Below, piece by piece: positions 34,394 through 43,604 of a stretch of 64,000 nucleotides of DNA. A program made the translations under genes and the position numbers. Below the pieces are notes generated by a model. The model had not been told where the DNA came from and did no database searches. It worked only from the letters and a program-made list of their open reading frames with translations. The stretch comes from Chryseomicrobium excrementi. GTDB lineage: Bacteria > Bacillota > Bacilli > Bacillales_A > Planococcaceae. Location of the stretch: NCBI RefSeq assembly GCF_002798305.1, contig NZ_PCGR01000002.1, positions 234,034 to 298,033 of the forward strand, written 5' to 3'. Positions within the stretch are counted from its first letter, which is position 1; every line of letters begins with the position of its first letter.

Positions 34394-34430
34394 AAAACAT
34401 CCTCTCAGCTAATTGCCGAGAGGATGTTTT
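34394..34430. terminator. Bidirectional terminator
   Basis: Perfect 13-bp stem AAAACATCCTCTC / GAGAGGATGTTTT with an 11-nt loop, between convergent genes. Confidence 0.9.
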
Positions 34431-34434
34431 CAGT

Positions 34435-35607
34435 TTACATAGTAGCTTTTGCTTTTAGTCTCCAGTTAATTGAAAGGAAAAGCGTAGCAATCAGGACAAC
34501 TAGGCCAAGCATGAACGGATACTTCATATCGACATCATATATCGCACCAGCGAGTAACGGGCCTAAGATGTTTCCGATACTCATGTAAGAGTTGTTGAGT
34601 CCCATTGCGAGGCCTTGTTCTTTGCCGGCCATTTTCGAAATCATGGTCGTCAATACAGGACGAAGCAGGGAAGTCGCTAAGAATACTAAGAGTGTGATGC
34701 CGAAGAACATCGCGTAACTAGTAGCAATCAAGGATAGGAAGAATCCAAGAGCGGCAACAGCTAAAAATACGATTAGTAGGGCGGGCTCTCCAAATCGACG
34801 GACCAAGTAATCTACTACAAATAATTGAATGACGACACTGACTGCTCCAGTAGCTGTAATCATCCAAGCGATTTCTTGTGCTGTCGCACCGAAAGCGGCA
34901 TCGACGTAAAGCCCGAGTACAGTCTCATAGGCAATCAATCCAAAGCTCATGACCATAATGATGATCAATGGAATGAAGTACGGCTTTTTCGGGGACTGCA
35001 TAACATCATCGAGTAAAGAAGATTGAGGACGAGTCATGACGTCTCCTTCAGGTCGGCTCTCTTGCAGTGTGAAATAGGAAATGACTACAGCTAATAATCC
35101 GACGATAGCCGAGACGAGTAGCGGGGTCTTCGTTCCGTATTCTGCTAAGAATCCACCGATTCCAGGTCCTACGACAATACCTAGTGACATAGAGGCAGAG
35201 ATGAAACTGTTCCCTTTCGCACGTTGATCCATCGTTGTGATATCCGCAACATACGCAAAGATTGCCGGGATACAGAATGCGGCACCGACGCCTCCAATAA
35301 AGCGCGAGATGTAGACGAAGAAGATGTTAGGTGCTAGGTAAAATAGCAACATGGAAAAGCCAAGGCCGAATAGCCCGAGTATGATCATCTTGCGGCGACC
35401 GTATTGGTCCGTCCAGCGGCCTCCAATAGGAGAGAAGATGAGTTGAGCTCCGGCAAACAAAGCGATGATCATCCCGGCTGCTGTCCCGCCTTGTCCTAGT
35501 TCTCGTAAATATTCAGGTAAAATCGGAAGGATCAAACCGAAGCTTCCGACAGCAATGAACATGTTCAACATTAAGATAGCTAATTTTTTTCGTTGGTCTT
35601 TTGTCAT
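34435..35607 (-). CDS. MFS multidrug efflux transporter (Bmr/Blt/NorA-like)
   Basis: A 390-residue 12-TM transporter. NMFIAVGSFGLILPILPEYL, GRWTDQYGRRKMI (motif A) and PGIGGFLAEYG (motif C of drug antiporters) closely follow Bmr, Blt and NorA. It is likely a proton-coupled exporter of hydrophobic cations or fluoroquinolones. An in-frame GTG four codons earlier (35619) is an alternative start; neither has a strong ribosome binding site. There is no MerR-type regulator beside it, unlike bmr/blt. Confidence 0.88.
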   Translation of the reverse strand: MTKDQRKKLAILMLNMFIAVGSFGLILPILPEYLRELGQGGTAAGMIIALFAGAQLIFSPIGGRWTDQYGRRKMIILGLFGLGFSMLLFYLAPNIFFVYISRFIGGVGAAFCIPAIFAYVADITTMDQRAKGNSFISASMSLGIVVGPGIGGFLAEYGTKTPLLVSAIVGLLAVVISYFTLQESRPEGDVMTRPQSSLLDDVMQSPKKPYFIPLIIIMVMSFGLIAYETVLGLYVDAAFGATAQEIAWMITATGAVSVVIQLFVVDYLVRRFGEPALLIVFLAVAALGFFLSLIATSYAMFFGITLLVFLATSLLRPVLTTMISKMAGKEQGLAMGLNNSYMSIGNILGPLLAGAIYDVDMKYPFMLGLVVLIATLFLSINWRLKAKATM

Positions 35608-35753
35608 TTGGGGTCTCACTTTCTATTTCAGTACTAAACTATTATACGGACAGATAGAAGAAATAGCGACCTCTAACACTTCGTTTCACGAAAAAAGAAT
35701 GTTGGCAGAATTCAAAAAGAGGTCTAGACTAAAGGCGAGGGGGGATGCGGTTC

Positions 35754-36683
35754 GTGACTTATTTTTCGTTGTTATTCTTTCAAATTATCGTTCCAATACT
35801 AGTCTTACTAGGACTTGGAGCCGTTCTTCAAAAGAAATTCGCATTTCGGGTCAAAGCTCTATCCCAGCTCGTCACCTATTGTTTTATGCCGGCGGCGGTC
35901 TTTATCAATCTTTATGAAACTGTGATTTCCTTACCTGTATTGACCCAAGTCATGGGGTTTATTGTTCTATTTATTCTATCGCAAATGTTACTTGGCACAC
36001 TCGGTGCGAAATGGTTAGGCCTGCCTCGAGCAGAAGCGGCGGTGTTTAAAAACAGTATCGTGTTGATCAACTCAGGAAACTACGGCTTACCGGTTGCGCA
36101 ACTATTGTATGCAGCCAATCCGGTAGGGGTCGCTATTCAAGTCATCATGGTCATCTTTCAAAATATCACGACGTATACATATGGTTTGTTCAATTTAATT
36201 TCTACAACAAAATCCGGTTGGGCTATCGTCAAAGAAGTTATTCGTATGCCTATCGTCGTCGCGCTTGTTTTAGGTGCACTGCTCAATCTGTTGCATGTTC
36301 CGATACCAGCTCCGATTCGCATTCCAATTGACTATGTGGCGGATGGATTTGTCGCGGTGGCATTAATTACGTTAGGAGCACAGCTTTCTACCATCGAAGT
36401 CAAGTCGGTGCTCAATAAAACGGTGTTCCTCAGCAGTTTTTTCCGTTTAGTAATGGGACCTGCTGTAGCATTTGGCTTGATCTTGCTACTAGGGTTAGAG
36501 GGAATCATCGCCCAGTCACTACTTATTGCTAGCGCGTTTCCAACATCTCGCAACAGTGCAAGTCTCGCGCTTGAATACGATGTGGATGCGGATACAGCAG
36601 CTCAAACTGTACTGTTTTCAACTGTCATCAGTGCTCTAACCGTCACATGTGTAATCTATATTTCAACTATTTTATTCAGTTAG
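35754..36683 (+). CDS. AEC-family (auxin efflux carrier) transporter
   Basis: A 309-residue membrane protein with ten predicted helices, of the AEC family (QIIVPILVLLGLGAVLQKK at the N-terminus, INSGNYGLPVAQLLY around 100, ALITLGAQLS about 205). In bacteria such proteins carry malate, other carboxylates or amino acids. GTG 35754 is preferred since the GAGGGGGG tract lies 8-9 nt before it; the ATG at 35745 abuts the tract. The DMT transporter gene follows by 13 bp, suggesting an operon. Confidence 0.88.
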   Translation: MTYFSLLFFQIIVPILVLLGLGAVLQKKFAFRVKALSQLVTYCFMPAAVFINLYETVISLPVLTQVMGFIVLFILSQMLLGTLGAKWLGLPRAEAAVFKNSIVLINSGNYGLPVAQLLYAANPVGVAIQVIMVIFQNITTYTYGLFNLISTTKSGWAIVKEVIRMPIVVALVLGALLNLLHVPIPAPIRIPIDYVADGFVAVALITLGAQLSTIEVKSVLNKTVFLSSFFRLVMGPAVAFGLILLLGLEGIIAQSLLIASAFPTSRNSASLALEYDVDADTAAQTVLFSTVISALTVTCVIYISTILFS

Positions 36684-36696
36684 GACGTGTCATGAA

Positions 36697-37593
36697 GTGG
36701 CTCAAGAATCCTCACCTAAGATTATTTTTCCTTTATTTATATCCATCGTGGCCATCTCGTTTGCAGCGATTTTTGTGAAATGGTCAGATGCTCCGGCTAC
36801 GGTACTTAGTATGTACCGGATGCTGCTCGCGACTTTATTTTTACTGCCGATTGTTTGGATACGTAGGGATGAGTTCAAACATGTCACTTCGCGTGAGTGG
36901 CGTCTTCTCGCTTTCTCTGGTGTCTTTTTAGCTCTTCATTTTGCGCTATGGTTTGGTTCATTGAAACTCACAACAGTAGCGAGTTCCACCATTATCTTGG
37001 CGCTTCAGCCGATTGTTTCGCTTATCGGAGGCTTTCTTGTCTTTCGCGAGCGAACAACGCGTGCAGCTCTCGTTACAATGGGAGTGGCGGTCGTTGGCGC
37101 TGTGATGATCGGCTGGGGAGATTTTGGTCTAAGCGCAGCGGCCATTCTAGGCGATGTGTTGTCCTTTTTAAGTGTTATTGCTGTAGTTGGATACTTGCTG
37201 ATCGGACAGAGCGCGGTGAAAAAGGTCTCGCACTGGATCTATAGTTTTTCTGTATTCGGCTTTGCTGGAATCGCACTAGTTCTCTATAACTTGATTGCTG
37301 GTGTTTCGTTTACTGGATACAGTGGGCAGGACTGGGGAATCTTTGTTCTTCTTGCTGTAGTCCCAACGATTTCACATATGATCAACAATTGGTTATTGAA
37401 ATACGTCAATGCGACGACCATCTCGATGAGTATACTCGGAGAACCGGTCGGTGCGACATTGCTTGCTGTTTGGCTGTTAGGCGAACGCTTAACTGGATGG
37501 CAGTTAGTCGGGGGCGTCCTCGTCTTAGCTGGCGTATTCTTATTCTTGTTGCAACAAATGAGACGGAAACCTAAAATGTCAGACTATTCTTGA
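36697..37593 (+). CDS. EamA/DMT-family transporter
   Basis: A 298-residue protein with ten membrane helices in two EamA repeats (about 10-145 and 155-290). SFAAIFVKWSDAPATVLSMYR at the start and LGEPVGATLLAVWLLGERLTG in the last repeat are typical of DMT exporters for amino acids or metabolites. It starts with GTG, with AGGA upstream, and follows the AEC gene. No obvious terminator separates it from the LacI gene, whose promoter overlaps the final codons. Confidence 0.88.
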   Translation: MAQESSPKIIFPLFISIVAISFAAIFVKWSDAPATVLSMYRMLLATLFLLPIVWIRRDEFKHVTSREWRLLAFSGVFLALHFALWFGSLKLTTVASSTIILALQPIVSLIGGFLVFRERTTRAALVTMGVAVVGAVMIGWGDFGLSAAAILGDVLSFLSVIAVVGYLLIGQSAVKKVSHWIYSFSVFGFAGIALVLYNLIAGVSFTGYSGQDWGIFVLLAVVPTISHMINNWLLKYVNATTISMSILGEPVGATLLAVWLLGERLTGWQLVGGVLVLAGVFLFLLQQMRRKPKMSDYS

Positions 37594-37619
37594 CATTTAG
37601 TCTTTCTATCATTTATGAT
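37590..37619 (+). promoter_or_regulatory. Promoter of the LacI-family gene
   Basis: A perfect TTGACA (37590-37595), an 18-bp spacer and TATGAT (37614-37619), starting inside the stop region of the preceding gene and about 26 bp before the LacI-family start codon. Confidence 0.72.
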
Positions 37620-37645
37620 GACAGTACTTACTGGAGGAGAAACTC

Positions 37646-38638
37646 ATGGTCTCATCAAAAGACGTAGCAAAATTTGCAGGTGTCTCTCAAACTACCGTGT
37701 CTCGAGTGTTAAATGCACCGGAGACTGTAAAAGAGAAGACGCGTCAACGTGTGTTGGACGCCATCGAGACCTTGAATTATCATCCAAATGCAATTGCTCG
37801 GTCATTAGTCAGCAACTCTACTCGGTCTATCGCTCTAGTGTCCGGACCTTTACATAATCCATTTTTTGCGGACTCTGTCACAGCTATCATTCAATTTGCG
37901 CGGTTGCAAGGCTATCAAGTCACCGTACATTTTGAAGATTTAGGGAGCAATGAAAGTGTTTTTGAAAGTTTAGCTAAGTCTAAAGTAGACGGTATGATTT
38001 TATCTTCTATTTATTTGGAGGACCCCATCTTTTCAAAGTTATCTCGATTCGGAGTTCCGTTTGTTTTCTTTAACCGGAAACCTGTGGAGCCGAGCCATTT
38101 TGTTGAAATTGATAATGTACATGCAGGAAGACTTGGAGCTCGGCATTTACTAGATCTTGGTCACCGCCATATTGCTTGGGTCGGAGGGCCACAAACAATG
38201 AGTACATTTGCCGGTCGATATGCCGGTTTTCGAGAAGTAATGAATGAAAATGGATACGTAACCAAACCTTCTTGGACCGTCGTGACAGATACAAGTCCAC
38301 AACATATTCACAAACAGATGATTCGATTGCTTAAAGAGAAGGAAAAACCTACAGCTATTTTTGCTGCAACCGATTCCATTGCTATATATGTGTTAGATGT
38401 CCTGAAATCTATGGGATACCGAGTGCCTGAAGATATCAGTGTATTAGGGATTGATAATGTCACATGGAGTGGCCATTCTTCATTTAATTTAACGACGATT
38501 GGCGCTACCTACCCAAAAAATTTAGGGCAAGTTGGGGTGGAGATATTATTTTCTATAATGGAATCTCCAAGTGAAAAGTGGATTCAAAAAACAATACCCG
38601 TTCACTTGATTCCAAGAGGTACGACTGCCTCGATCTAG
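37646..38638 (+). CDS. LacI-family transcriptional regulator
   Basis: A 330-residue repressor. The helix-turn-helix and hinge are clear: VSSKDVAKFAGVSQTTVSRVLN (1-22), then LNYHPNAIARSLVS with the minor-groove hinge helix. The rest is a periplasmic-binding-like ligand domain with FAATDSIAIYVLDVL and SVLGIDNVTWS. AGGAGG precedes the ATG. A CG-centred operator (38656-38671) lies between it and the lactonase/ADH/SSADH genes downstream, so it most likely controls them. The effector may be a pathway intermediate rather than a sugar. Confidence 0.92.
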   Translation: MVSSKDVAKFAGVSQTTVSRVLNAPETVKEKTRQRVLDAIETLNYHPNAIARSLVSNSTRSIALVSGPLHNPFFADSVTAIIQFARLQGYQVTVHFEDLGSNESVFESLAKSKVDGMILSSIYLEDPIFSKLSRFGVPFVFFNRKPVEPSHFVEIDNVHAGRLGARHLLDLGHRHIAWVGGPQTMSTFAGRYAGFREVMNENGYVTKPSWTVVTDTSPQHIHKQMIRLLKEKEKPTAIFAATDSIAIYVLDVLKSMGYRVPEDISVLGIDNVTWSGHSSFNLTTIGATYPKNLGQVGVEILFSIMESPSEKWIQKTIPVHLIPRGTTASI

Positions 38639-38655
38639 TTTGGCGATGGATGAAA

Positions 38656-38671
38656 ATGAAATCGCTTTCGA
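38656..38671 (+). promoter_or_regulatory. LacI/CcpA-type operator (cre-like)
   Basis: ATGAAATCGCTTTCGA has GAAA/TTTC half-sites around a central CG and matches the cre consensus with one mismatch at the last base. LacI-family repressors share this operator form, so it may be bound by the adjacent regulator, by CcpA, or by both. Confidence 0.6.
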
Positions 38672-38771
38672 AAAAATGAATACGTAACCATTCAAAGGGG
38701 GTGAGGCTTCAGGCAAAACGAATCAGGAGACGACGTTGCTTCTTTCACGGGATAAAAAGGAGGAAATTAGA

Positions 38772-39620
38772 GTGACTCATATTATTCAACCGCAAAAAAA
38801 GTTGTATGTGATGGATAACGGACGGATGCGTATGGACAAGAACTGGATGATTGCCATGCACAATCCTGCTACACTTACGAATCCAAATGCTCCAACAGAA
38901 TTTGTTGAATTTCCTGTTTACACTGTACTAATTGATCATCCAGAAGGAAAAATCCTTTTTGATACAGCGTGCAATCCCAATTCAATGGGACCAGAAGGCC
39001 GTTGGGGTCAAGCGACGCAACAAATGTTTCCGATTGATATGCCTGAAGCTTGCTATTTACACAACCGACTAGGAGAGCTTGGCGTCCACCCGAAAGATAT
39101 CAAGTATGTTGTAGCCTCCCATCTGCATCTTGATCATGCAGGATGTCTAGAATTATTCACAAATGCACAAATCATTGTTCACGAAGACGAATTCAATGGC
39201 ACTCTTCAAACTTACGCGCGCAATCAAAAAGAAGGAGCATATGTGTGGGGAGATATTGATGCTTGGATCAAAAACAATTTGCAATGGAATACGATTAAAC
39301 GGAATGAAGACCGGTTACAGCTTCTCCCTGGTGTAGAAGTTTTGAATTTTGGTAGTGGACATGCTTGGGGAATGCTCGGTCTACGAATTGATATGCCGGA
39401 AACAGGTGGTATCATCTTGGCATCTGACGCTATTTATACAGCTGAAAGTTTCGGTCCTCCAGTGAAACCACCTGGAATTCTATATGACTCAGTAGGATAT
39501 AACGCAACGGTAGAGCGTATTCGGAAGTTGGCAAAAGAGACGAACTCTCAAGTCTGGTTTGGACATGATGCCAATCAGTTTGCTAATTTTAGAAAATCGA
39601 CAGAAGGCTACTACGAGTAA
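38772..39620 (+). CDS. Metallo-beta-lactamase-fold lactonase (AttM/BlcC-like)
   Basis: A 282-residue enzyme of the N-acyl homoserine lactonase family. The metal motif HxHxDH is SHLHLDHAG (H117, H119, D121, H122), with further ligands in GSGHAWGM, ASDAIY and FGHDANQF. AttM/BlcC of Agrobacterium opens gamma-butyrolactone and also AHLs. GTG 38772 has AAGGAGG 8 nt upstream; the earlier ATG at 38736 does not. With the iron ADH and SSADH genes behind it this matches a gamma-butyrolactone catabolic operon. Substrate is inferred from the neighbours. Confidence 0.88.
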   Translation: MTHIIQPQKKLYVMDNGRMRMDKNWMIAMHNPATLTNPNAPTEFVEFPVYTVLIDHPEGKILFDTACNPNSMGPEGRWGQATQQMFPIDMPEACYLHNRLGELGVHPKDIKYVVASHLHLDHAGCLELFTNAQIIVHEDEFNGTLQTYARNQKEGAYVWGDIDAWIKNNLQWNTIKRNEDRLQLLPGVEVLNFGSGHAWGMLGLRIDMPETGGIILASDAIYTAESFGPPVKPPGILYDSVGYNATVERIRKLAKETNSQVWFGHDANQFANFRKSTEGYYE

Positions 39621-39631
39621 GGAGAGATAGG

Positions 39632-40813
39632 ATGAGTTATTCTCAATTGGTATTTGCTCCTCTCAGTTTCACAGGATGGGGAGCTCTGAAAGAGTTGATT
39701 CCACAAGTTGAAACGTTTTCGCCAAAAAAGATTTTAGTTCTTACGGACCCCATGTTGGACAAACTGGGATTGACGAAACAGGTCACGGACCCACTTCATG
39801 ATAACGGGTTTGAAGTCGTTGTCTCGACCGATGTAGAGCCAGAACCGCCTCTAGAATTGGGAGAACGATTGGTAGCCTTTACACGTGAAGGAGATTTTGA
39901 TTTAGTTATCGGGTTTGGAGGGGGAAGTGCTTTAGACCTTGCGAAGTTAGCCGCGGTTCTAGCTAAGAATGAAGGAAACGTGTCAGAGTATATGAACTTA
40001 ACGGCAACACGGACAATTCAACAGAAGGGCCTTCCTAAAATCCTAATTCCTACTACTGCAGGAACAGGTTCTGAAGTAACCAATATTTCTGTATTGTCTT
40101 TAGAATCTTCAAAAGATGTAGTGGCGCATCCCGCGCTAATTGCAGATGTGGCCATAGTAGATCCCGCTCTAACCGTGACGGTGCCACCTCGAGTAACAGC
40201 AGCAACAGGAGTAGATGCTTTGACGCATGCAATCGAAGCCTACGTTTCAGTCAATGCCTCTCCGACTTCGGATGCATTAGCTCTTCATGCCATCCGCATG
40301 ATGAGTCGTGCGATTCGGACAGCAGTTCATGACGGGCAAGACCGAGAAGCTAGAACTGCAATGAGCCATGGCAGTTACATCGCTGGACTGGCGTTCTTTA
40401 ATGCGGGAGTAGCTGGCGTTCATGCGCTCGCCTATCCACTCGGCGGACAGTTTCATATCCCGCATGGAGAATCCAATGCGGTGCTTCTTCCTTATGTGAT
40501 GAACTATATTCGCAAATCTACCGTGACACGTATGAGAGATATATACGAAGCGCTTGGTGGCAATGCATCCCTAATGAGTGATGAGGAAGCCTCTTATGCC
40601 TGTGTAGACGAACTTGTTCGACTGGTTAAAGATGTAGGAATTCCTCATACCTTAAAAGAGTTTGATATTCCAGAATCAGCAATCGAATCCTTAACGCAAG
40701 ATGGTGTGAAACAGAAGCGGATTCTTGCTCGCAGTCCATTGCCACTCCTTGAAGACGACATTCGAAAAGTTTATACAGCTGCTTACAGTGGTAAACTTAC
40801 AGAACCAACATGA
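39632..40813 (+). CDS. Iron-containing alcohol dehydrogenase (4-hydroxybutyrate dehydrogenase-like)
   Basis: A 393-residue group III alcohol dehydrogenase. The dinucleotide loop is GFGGGSALDLAK (about 94-105); metal ligands are D195, H199 (GVDALTHAIEAY), H264 (HALAYPLGG) and H278 (IPHGESNAVLLP). By position between a lactonase and a succinate-semialdehyde dehydrogenase it should oxidise 4-hydroxybutyrate to succinate semialdehyde, as BlcB does. GGAGAG precedes the ATG, 11 bp after the lactonase stop. Other alcohols are possible. Confidence 0.9.
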   Translation: MSYSQLVFAPLSFTGWGALKELIPQVETFSPKKILVLTDPMLDKLGLTKQVTDPLHDNGFEVVVSTDVEPEPPLELGERLVAFTREGDFDLVIGFGGGSALDLAKLAAVLAKNEGNVSEYMNLTATRTIQQKGLPKILIPTTAGTGSEVTNISVLSLESSKDVVAHPALIADVAIVDPALTVTVPPRVTAATGVDALTHAIEAYVSVNASPTSDALALHAIRMMSRAIRTAVHDGQDREARTAMSHGSYIAGLAFFNAGVAGVHALAYPLGGQFHIPHGESNAVLLPYVMNYIRKSTVTRMRDIYEALGGNASLMSDEEASYACVDELVRLVKDVGIPHTLKEFDIPESAIESLTQDGVKQKRILARSPLPLLEDDIRKVYTAAYSGKLTEPT

Positions 40814-40829
40814 ATAAAGGAGTGGAAAA

Positions 40830-42251
40830 ATGAACTATTCATTAATCATAAATGGACAAGAAACAGGAAAAGATTTGGAGCAAGCAGAGGTGACAAATCC
40901 TGCAACAGGTGAAGTTGTCGGAACCGTTCCTAAAGGGGGCCAAACAGAAGCTCGTCAGGCAACGGATGCCGCTTTTGAGGCGTTTAAAACTTGGTCAAAA
41001 CTGTCTGCTTATGAGCGCACAGAAAAGCTTGCTGCATGGGCTAAGTTGATGGATGAACATACAGATGAAATCGCCGAATTAATGACTCGCGAGCAAGGGA
41101 AACCGTTTGAAGAAGCAAAAGGTGAAGTCAAGTATGCAAATGGCTTCTTTAAGTGGTACGCAGAGGAAGGAAAACGTATTTACGGAGAGACGATTCCTGC
41201 AACAACAGCGAACAAGCGCATCTTTGTACACAAACAACCAGTTGGTGTCGTCGCAGTCATCACTCCTTGGAACTTCCCAGCAGCGATGATCACTCGAAAA
41301 GTAGGTCCAGCTATCGCTAGTGGATGTACAGTAGTCATCAAGCCTGCGAACTTAACACCACTCACAGCAATTCGCATGGTCCAACTTGCTAAAGAAGCAG
41401 GTATTCCAGACGGAGTCGTCAACATTGTAACAGGGGACTCGAAAGCGATTGGACAAGAGTGGATGCAAGATATGCGCGTCCGCAAATTGACGTTCACGGG
41501 CTCTACAGAAGTCGGGAAAGAACTGATGAAAGGTTCCGCGGACACAGTGAAGAAGATCTCTCTAGAGCTTGGTGGGCATGCACCATCTATCGTTATGGAC
41601 GACGCCAACTTCGATAAAGCTGTTGAACATGTGATGAGCGCAAAATACCGAAACGCTGGTCAAACGTGCGTCTGTATCAACCGCGTTTATGTACATGAAA
41701 AGATTGCGGACAAGTTCGCGGAGGCGCTTGCTGAAAAGTCGAAGCAGCTGAAGGTCGGGAACGGGTTAGAAGAAGGTGTCAACATTGGTCCATTGATCAA
41801 CGAGGACGCTGTAAAGAAAGTAGAAAAACACGTGCAAGATGCAAAAGACAAAGGTGCGAAAGTACTGACCGGTGGTGAGAAGAAAGAAGGTCTCTTTTAC
41901 GAGCCAACTGTCTTATCGGGAGCAACGGATGACATGCTTTGTATGAACGAAGAGACATTCGGTCCGCTTTTACCGATCACGACATTCAAAACTGTAGACG
42001 AAGCCATTGAACGTGCGAACGACACAGACTTCGGTTTAGCTGCTTATGTTTATACATCTTCGATTAACACGGGGATCTATATCGCTGAGAACTTGGAGTA
42101 CGGGATTGTCGGTTTGAACGATGGTCTTCCATCATCACCACAAGCGCCATTCGGAGGTTTCAAACAAAGTGGGATCGGCCGAGAAGGTGGCCACCACGGG
42201 ATGGATGAGTTCTTAGAAATCAAATATATTTCTTTAGATCTTGCGGAATAA
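40830..42251 (+). CDS. Succinate-semialdehyde dehydrogenase (GabD/BlcA-like)
   Basis: A 473-residue aldehyde dehydrogenase. Active-site residues are visible: N148 (TPWNFPAAM), E246 (SLELGGHAPSIV) and C280 (NAGQTCVCINRVYV). The CVC context with a second cysteine two residues on is typical of GabD-type succinate-semialdehyde dehydrogenases. GGAGTGG precedes the ATG 16 bp after the ADH gene. As the third enzyme of the proposed pathway it would deliver succinate to the TCA cycle. NAD(P) preference cannot be read. Confidence 0.93.
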   Translation: MNYSLIINGQETGKDLEQAEVTNPATGEVVGTVPKGGQTEARQATDAAFEAFKTWSKLSAYERTEKLAAWAKLMDEHTDEIAELMTREQGKPFEEAKGEVKYANGFFKWYAEEGKRIYGETIPATTANKRIFVHKQPVGVVAVITPWNFPAAMITRKVGPAIASGCTVVIKPANLTPLTAIRMVQLAKEAGIPDGVVNIVTGDSKAIGQEWMQDMRVRKLTFTGSTEVGKELMKGSADTVKKISLELGGHAPSIVMDDANFDKAVEHVMSAKYRNAGQTCVCINRVYVHEKIADKFAEALAEKSKQLKVGNGLEEGVNIGPLINEDAVKKVEKHVQDAKDKGAKVLTGGEKKEGLFYEPTVLSGATDDMLCMNEETFGPLLPITTFKTVDEAIERANDTDFGLAAYVYTSSINTGIYIAENLEYGIVGLNDGLPSSPQAPFGGFKQSGIGREGGHHGMDEFLEIKYISLDLAE

Positions 42252-42312
42252 CTTTGACAGAGACCGTCGCCCGTGATACGTTCAGACTACAGGAACGGAA
42301 GGGGATGACACA

Positions 42313-42492
42313 ATGTCAGAACAACCAAAGAAAATGTCACTAAAAGAAGCTGTCGCTGCACAGCTTGAAGCAAAGAAAAACAAACAACAGCAAGGTCAAG
42401 CGAGTCATGCTGGAGATGCGGGCGGTAAGAAGCTTCAGTCTCAGCAGTCTGGTAAGAAAGTGAATACGACTCGTCGCAAGATGGGGAGCTAA
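42313..42492 (+). CDS. Small basic protein of unknown function (59 aa)
   Basis: Not recognised. A 59-residue open frame with GAAGGGG before the ATG: an amphipathic helix (KKMSLKEAVAAQLEAKKNK) leads into a low-complexity Gln/Gly/Lys tail ending TTRRKMGS. There are no membrane segments. It lies between the SSADH gene and a good terminator, which supports a real gene at the end of that transcript. It may bind nucleic acid, but this is only composition. Confidence 0.65.
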   Translation: MSEQPKKMSLKEAVAAQLEAKKNKQQQGQASHAGDAGGKKLQSQQSGKKVNTTRRKMGS

Positions 42493-42502
42493 TTGTTTGG
42501 AG

Positions 42503-42533
42503 CCACAACCTGGTAGCGGGTTGTGGTTTTTTT
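42503..42533 (+). terminator. Intrinsic terminator of the lactonase operon
   Basis: CCACAACC / GGTTGTGG stem with an 8-nt loop and a seven-T tail. Confidence 0.87.
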
Positions 42534-42587
42534 ATGGGTATGTTTAGGGTAGAGGATAGGAAAGACCTTTTGAGAGGAGCAAGACAC

Positions 42588-43034
42588 ATGCCCTTTGATT
42601 ACGACTTGGATTTTGAGAAAATCGACTTTCGAAAGCAGCCTGAGCTTTACCGCGTCGGTAGAGGGGAGCAAGGCGTATTACTAGTAGAACCTTATAAATC
42701 CGAAATCTTGCCATACTGGCGTTTTAAGACACCAGATATCGCAAAAGAATCGGCTGAAAAGATCATGGAGCTATTTGAAGAGTACCGGGAAAGGGATGAC
42801 TTTGTTGGGATGGATATGGCGAGGAAATTCATACAGATGGGATACACGCGTGCGCGTCGCTACGCGAACTATAAAGGTGGGCGCAAATACAATGAAGACG
42901 GTTCTATCAAAGAGCGTCAAATCAATGACGAAAAAGCAGAATCTGCAGCTATTTTTAAAGAATACTGGGATCAGCTCCGGGCGGATAAAGATTATATTAA
43001 GCGAAAAAAACAGTTTCAAAAAGAGTATGGATGA
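42588..43034 (+). CDS. DUF4385 protein
   Basis: A 148-residue soluble protein matching DUF4385: FDYDLDFEKIDFRKQPELYR at the N-terminus and YTRARRYANYKGGRKYNEDG in the middle. It is basic and rich in charged helices, with no membrane segments. GAGAGGAG precedes ATG 42588; an earlier ATG (42534) lies in the terminator tail. The function is unknown. DUF4126 follows by 12 bp. Confidence 0.85.
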   Translation: MPFDYDLDFEKIDFRKQPELYRVGRGEQGVLLVEPYKSEILPYWRFKTPDIAKESAEKIMELFEEYRERDDFVGMDMARKFIQMGYTRARRYANYKGGRKYNEDGSIKERQINDEKAESAAIFKEYWDQLRADKDYIKRKKQFQKEYG

Positions 43035-43046
43035 GGAGGTAGGATT

Positions 43047-43604
43047 ATGGAATGGTTCATGGCTGGGTTGATTGGAATAGGACTTAGTGCAGCGGCGGGA
43101 TTTCGAGTTTTCACACCACTCTTCATAGCAAGTCTCGCGTCGTATCTCGATTGGGTCGAACTGTCATCGACCTTTGACTGGATGGGTACATTGCCGGCGC
43201 TTATTGCATTTGGAGTTGCCACACTAGTCGAAGTAGGTGCGTACTATCTTCCAGTCATCGACAACTTCTTATCTGTGCTAGCAGCTCCGGCTGCAGCTAT
43301 CGCAGGAGTTTTACTCACAGCCTCGTTTCTGACAGAGGGGAGTCCTCTACTAACATGGGCAATCGCCATTATTGCAGGGGGCGGAGCGGCCACCCTGACG
43401 AATGCGGCGAGTGGGACAGCGCGTGTTGCCAGTACGGCGACGACCGCTGGAATCGCAAATCCCGCGCTATCTGTAGCGGAAGATGTGACAGCCGTCACCG
43501 TATCGGTTCTTTCTTTGTTTGTCCCGATTGTAGCATTGATCCTCGTAATCGTTGCGGTCTTTTTCATTTGGCGTATTCGTAGAAAAAGACGCATCGCCAT
43601 TTGA
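43047..43604 (+). CDS. DUF4126 membrane protein
   Basis: A 185-residue membrane protein with four to five helices. LSAAAGFRVFTPLFIASLAS at the N-terminus is the DUF4126 signature; a Gly/Ala/Thr-rich loop (GGGAATLTNAASGTARVAST) and the basic tail RIRRKRRIAI follow. It has no known function. GGAGGT precedes the ATG. Its stop abuts the convergent ferredoxin reductase gene. Confidence 0.83.
   Translation: MEWFMAGLIGIGLSAAAGFRVFTPLFIASLASYLDWVELSSTFDWMGTLPALIAFGVATLVEVGAYYLPVIDNFLSVLAAPAAAIAGVLLTASFLTEGSPLLTWAIAIIAGGGAATLTNAASGTARVASTATTAGIANPALSVAEDVTAVTVSVLSLFVPIVALILVIVAVFFIWRIRRKRRIAI

Noticed and set aside
42515-42545. SigB promoter (GTTGTG, then GGGTAT) before the DUF4385 gene
   Set aside because: Spacing is only about 10 bp and the sequence is the terminator tail.
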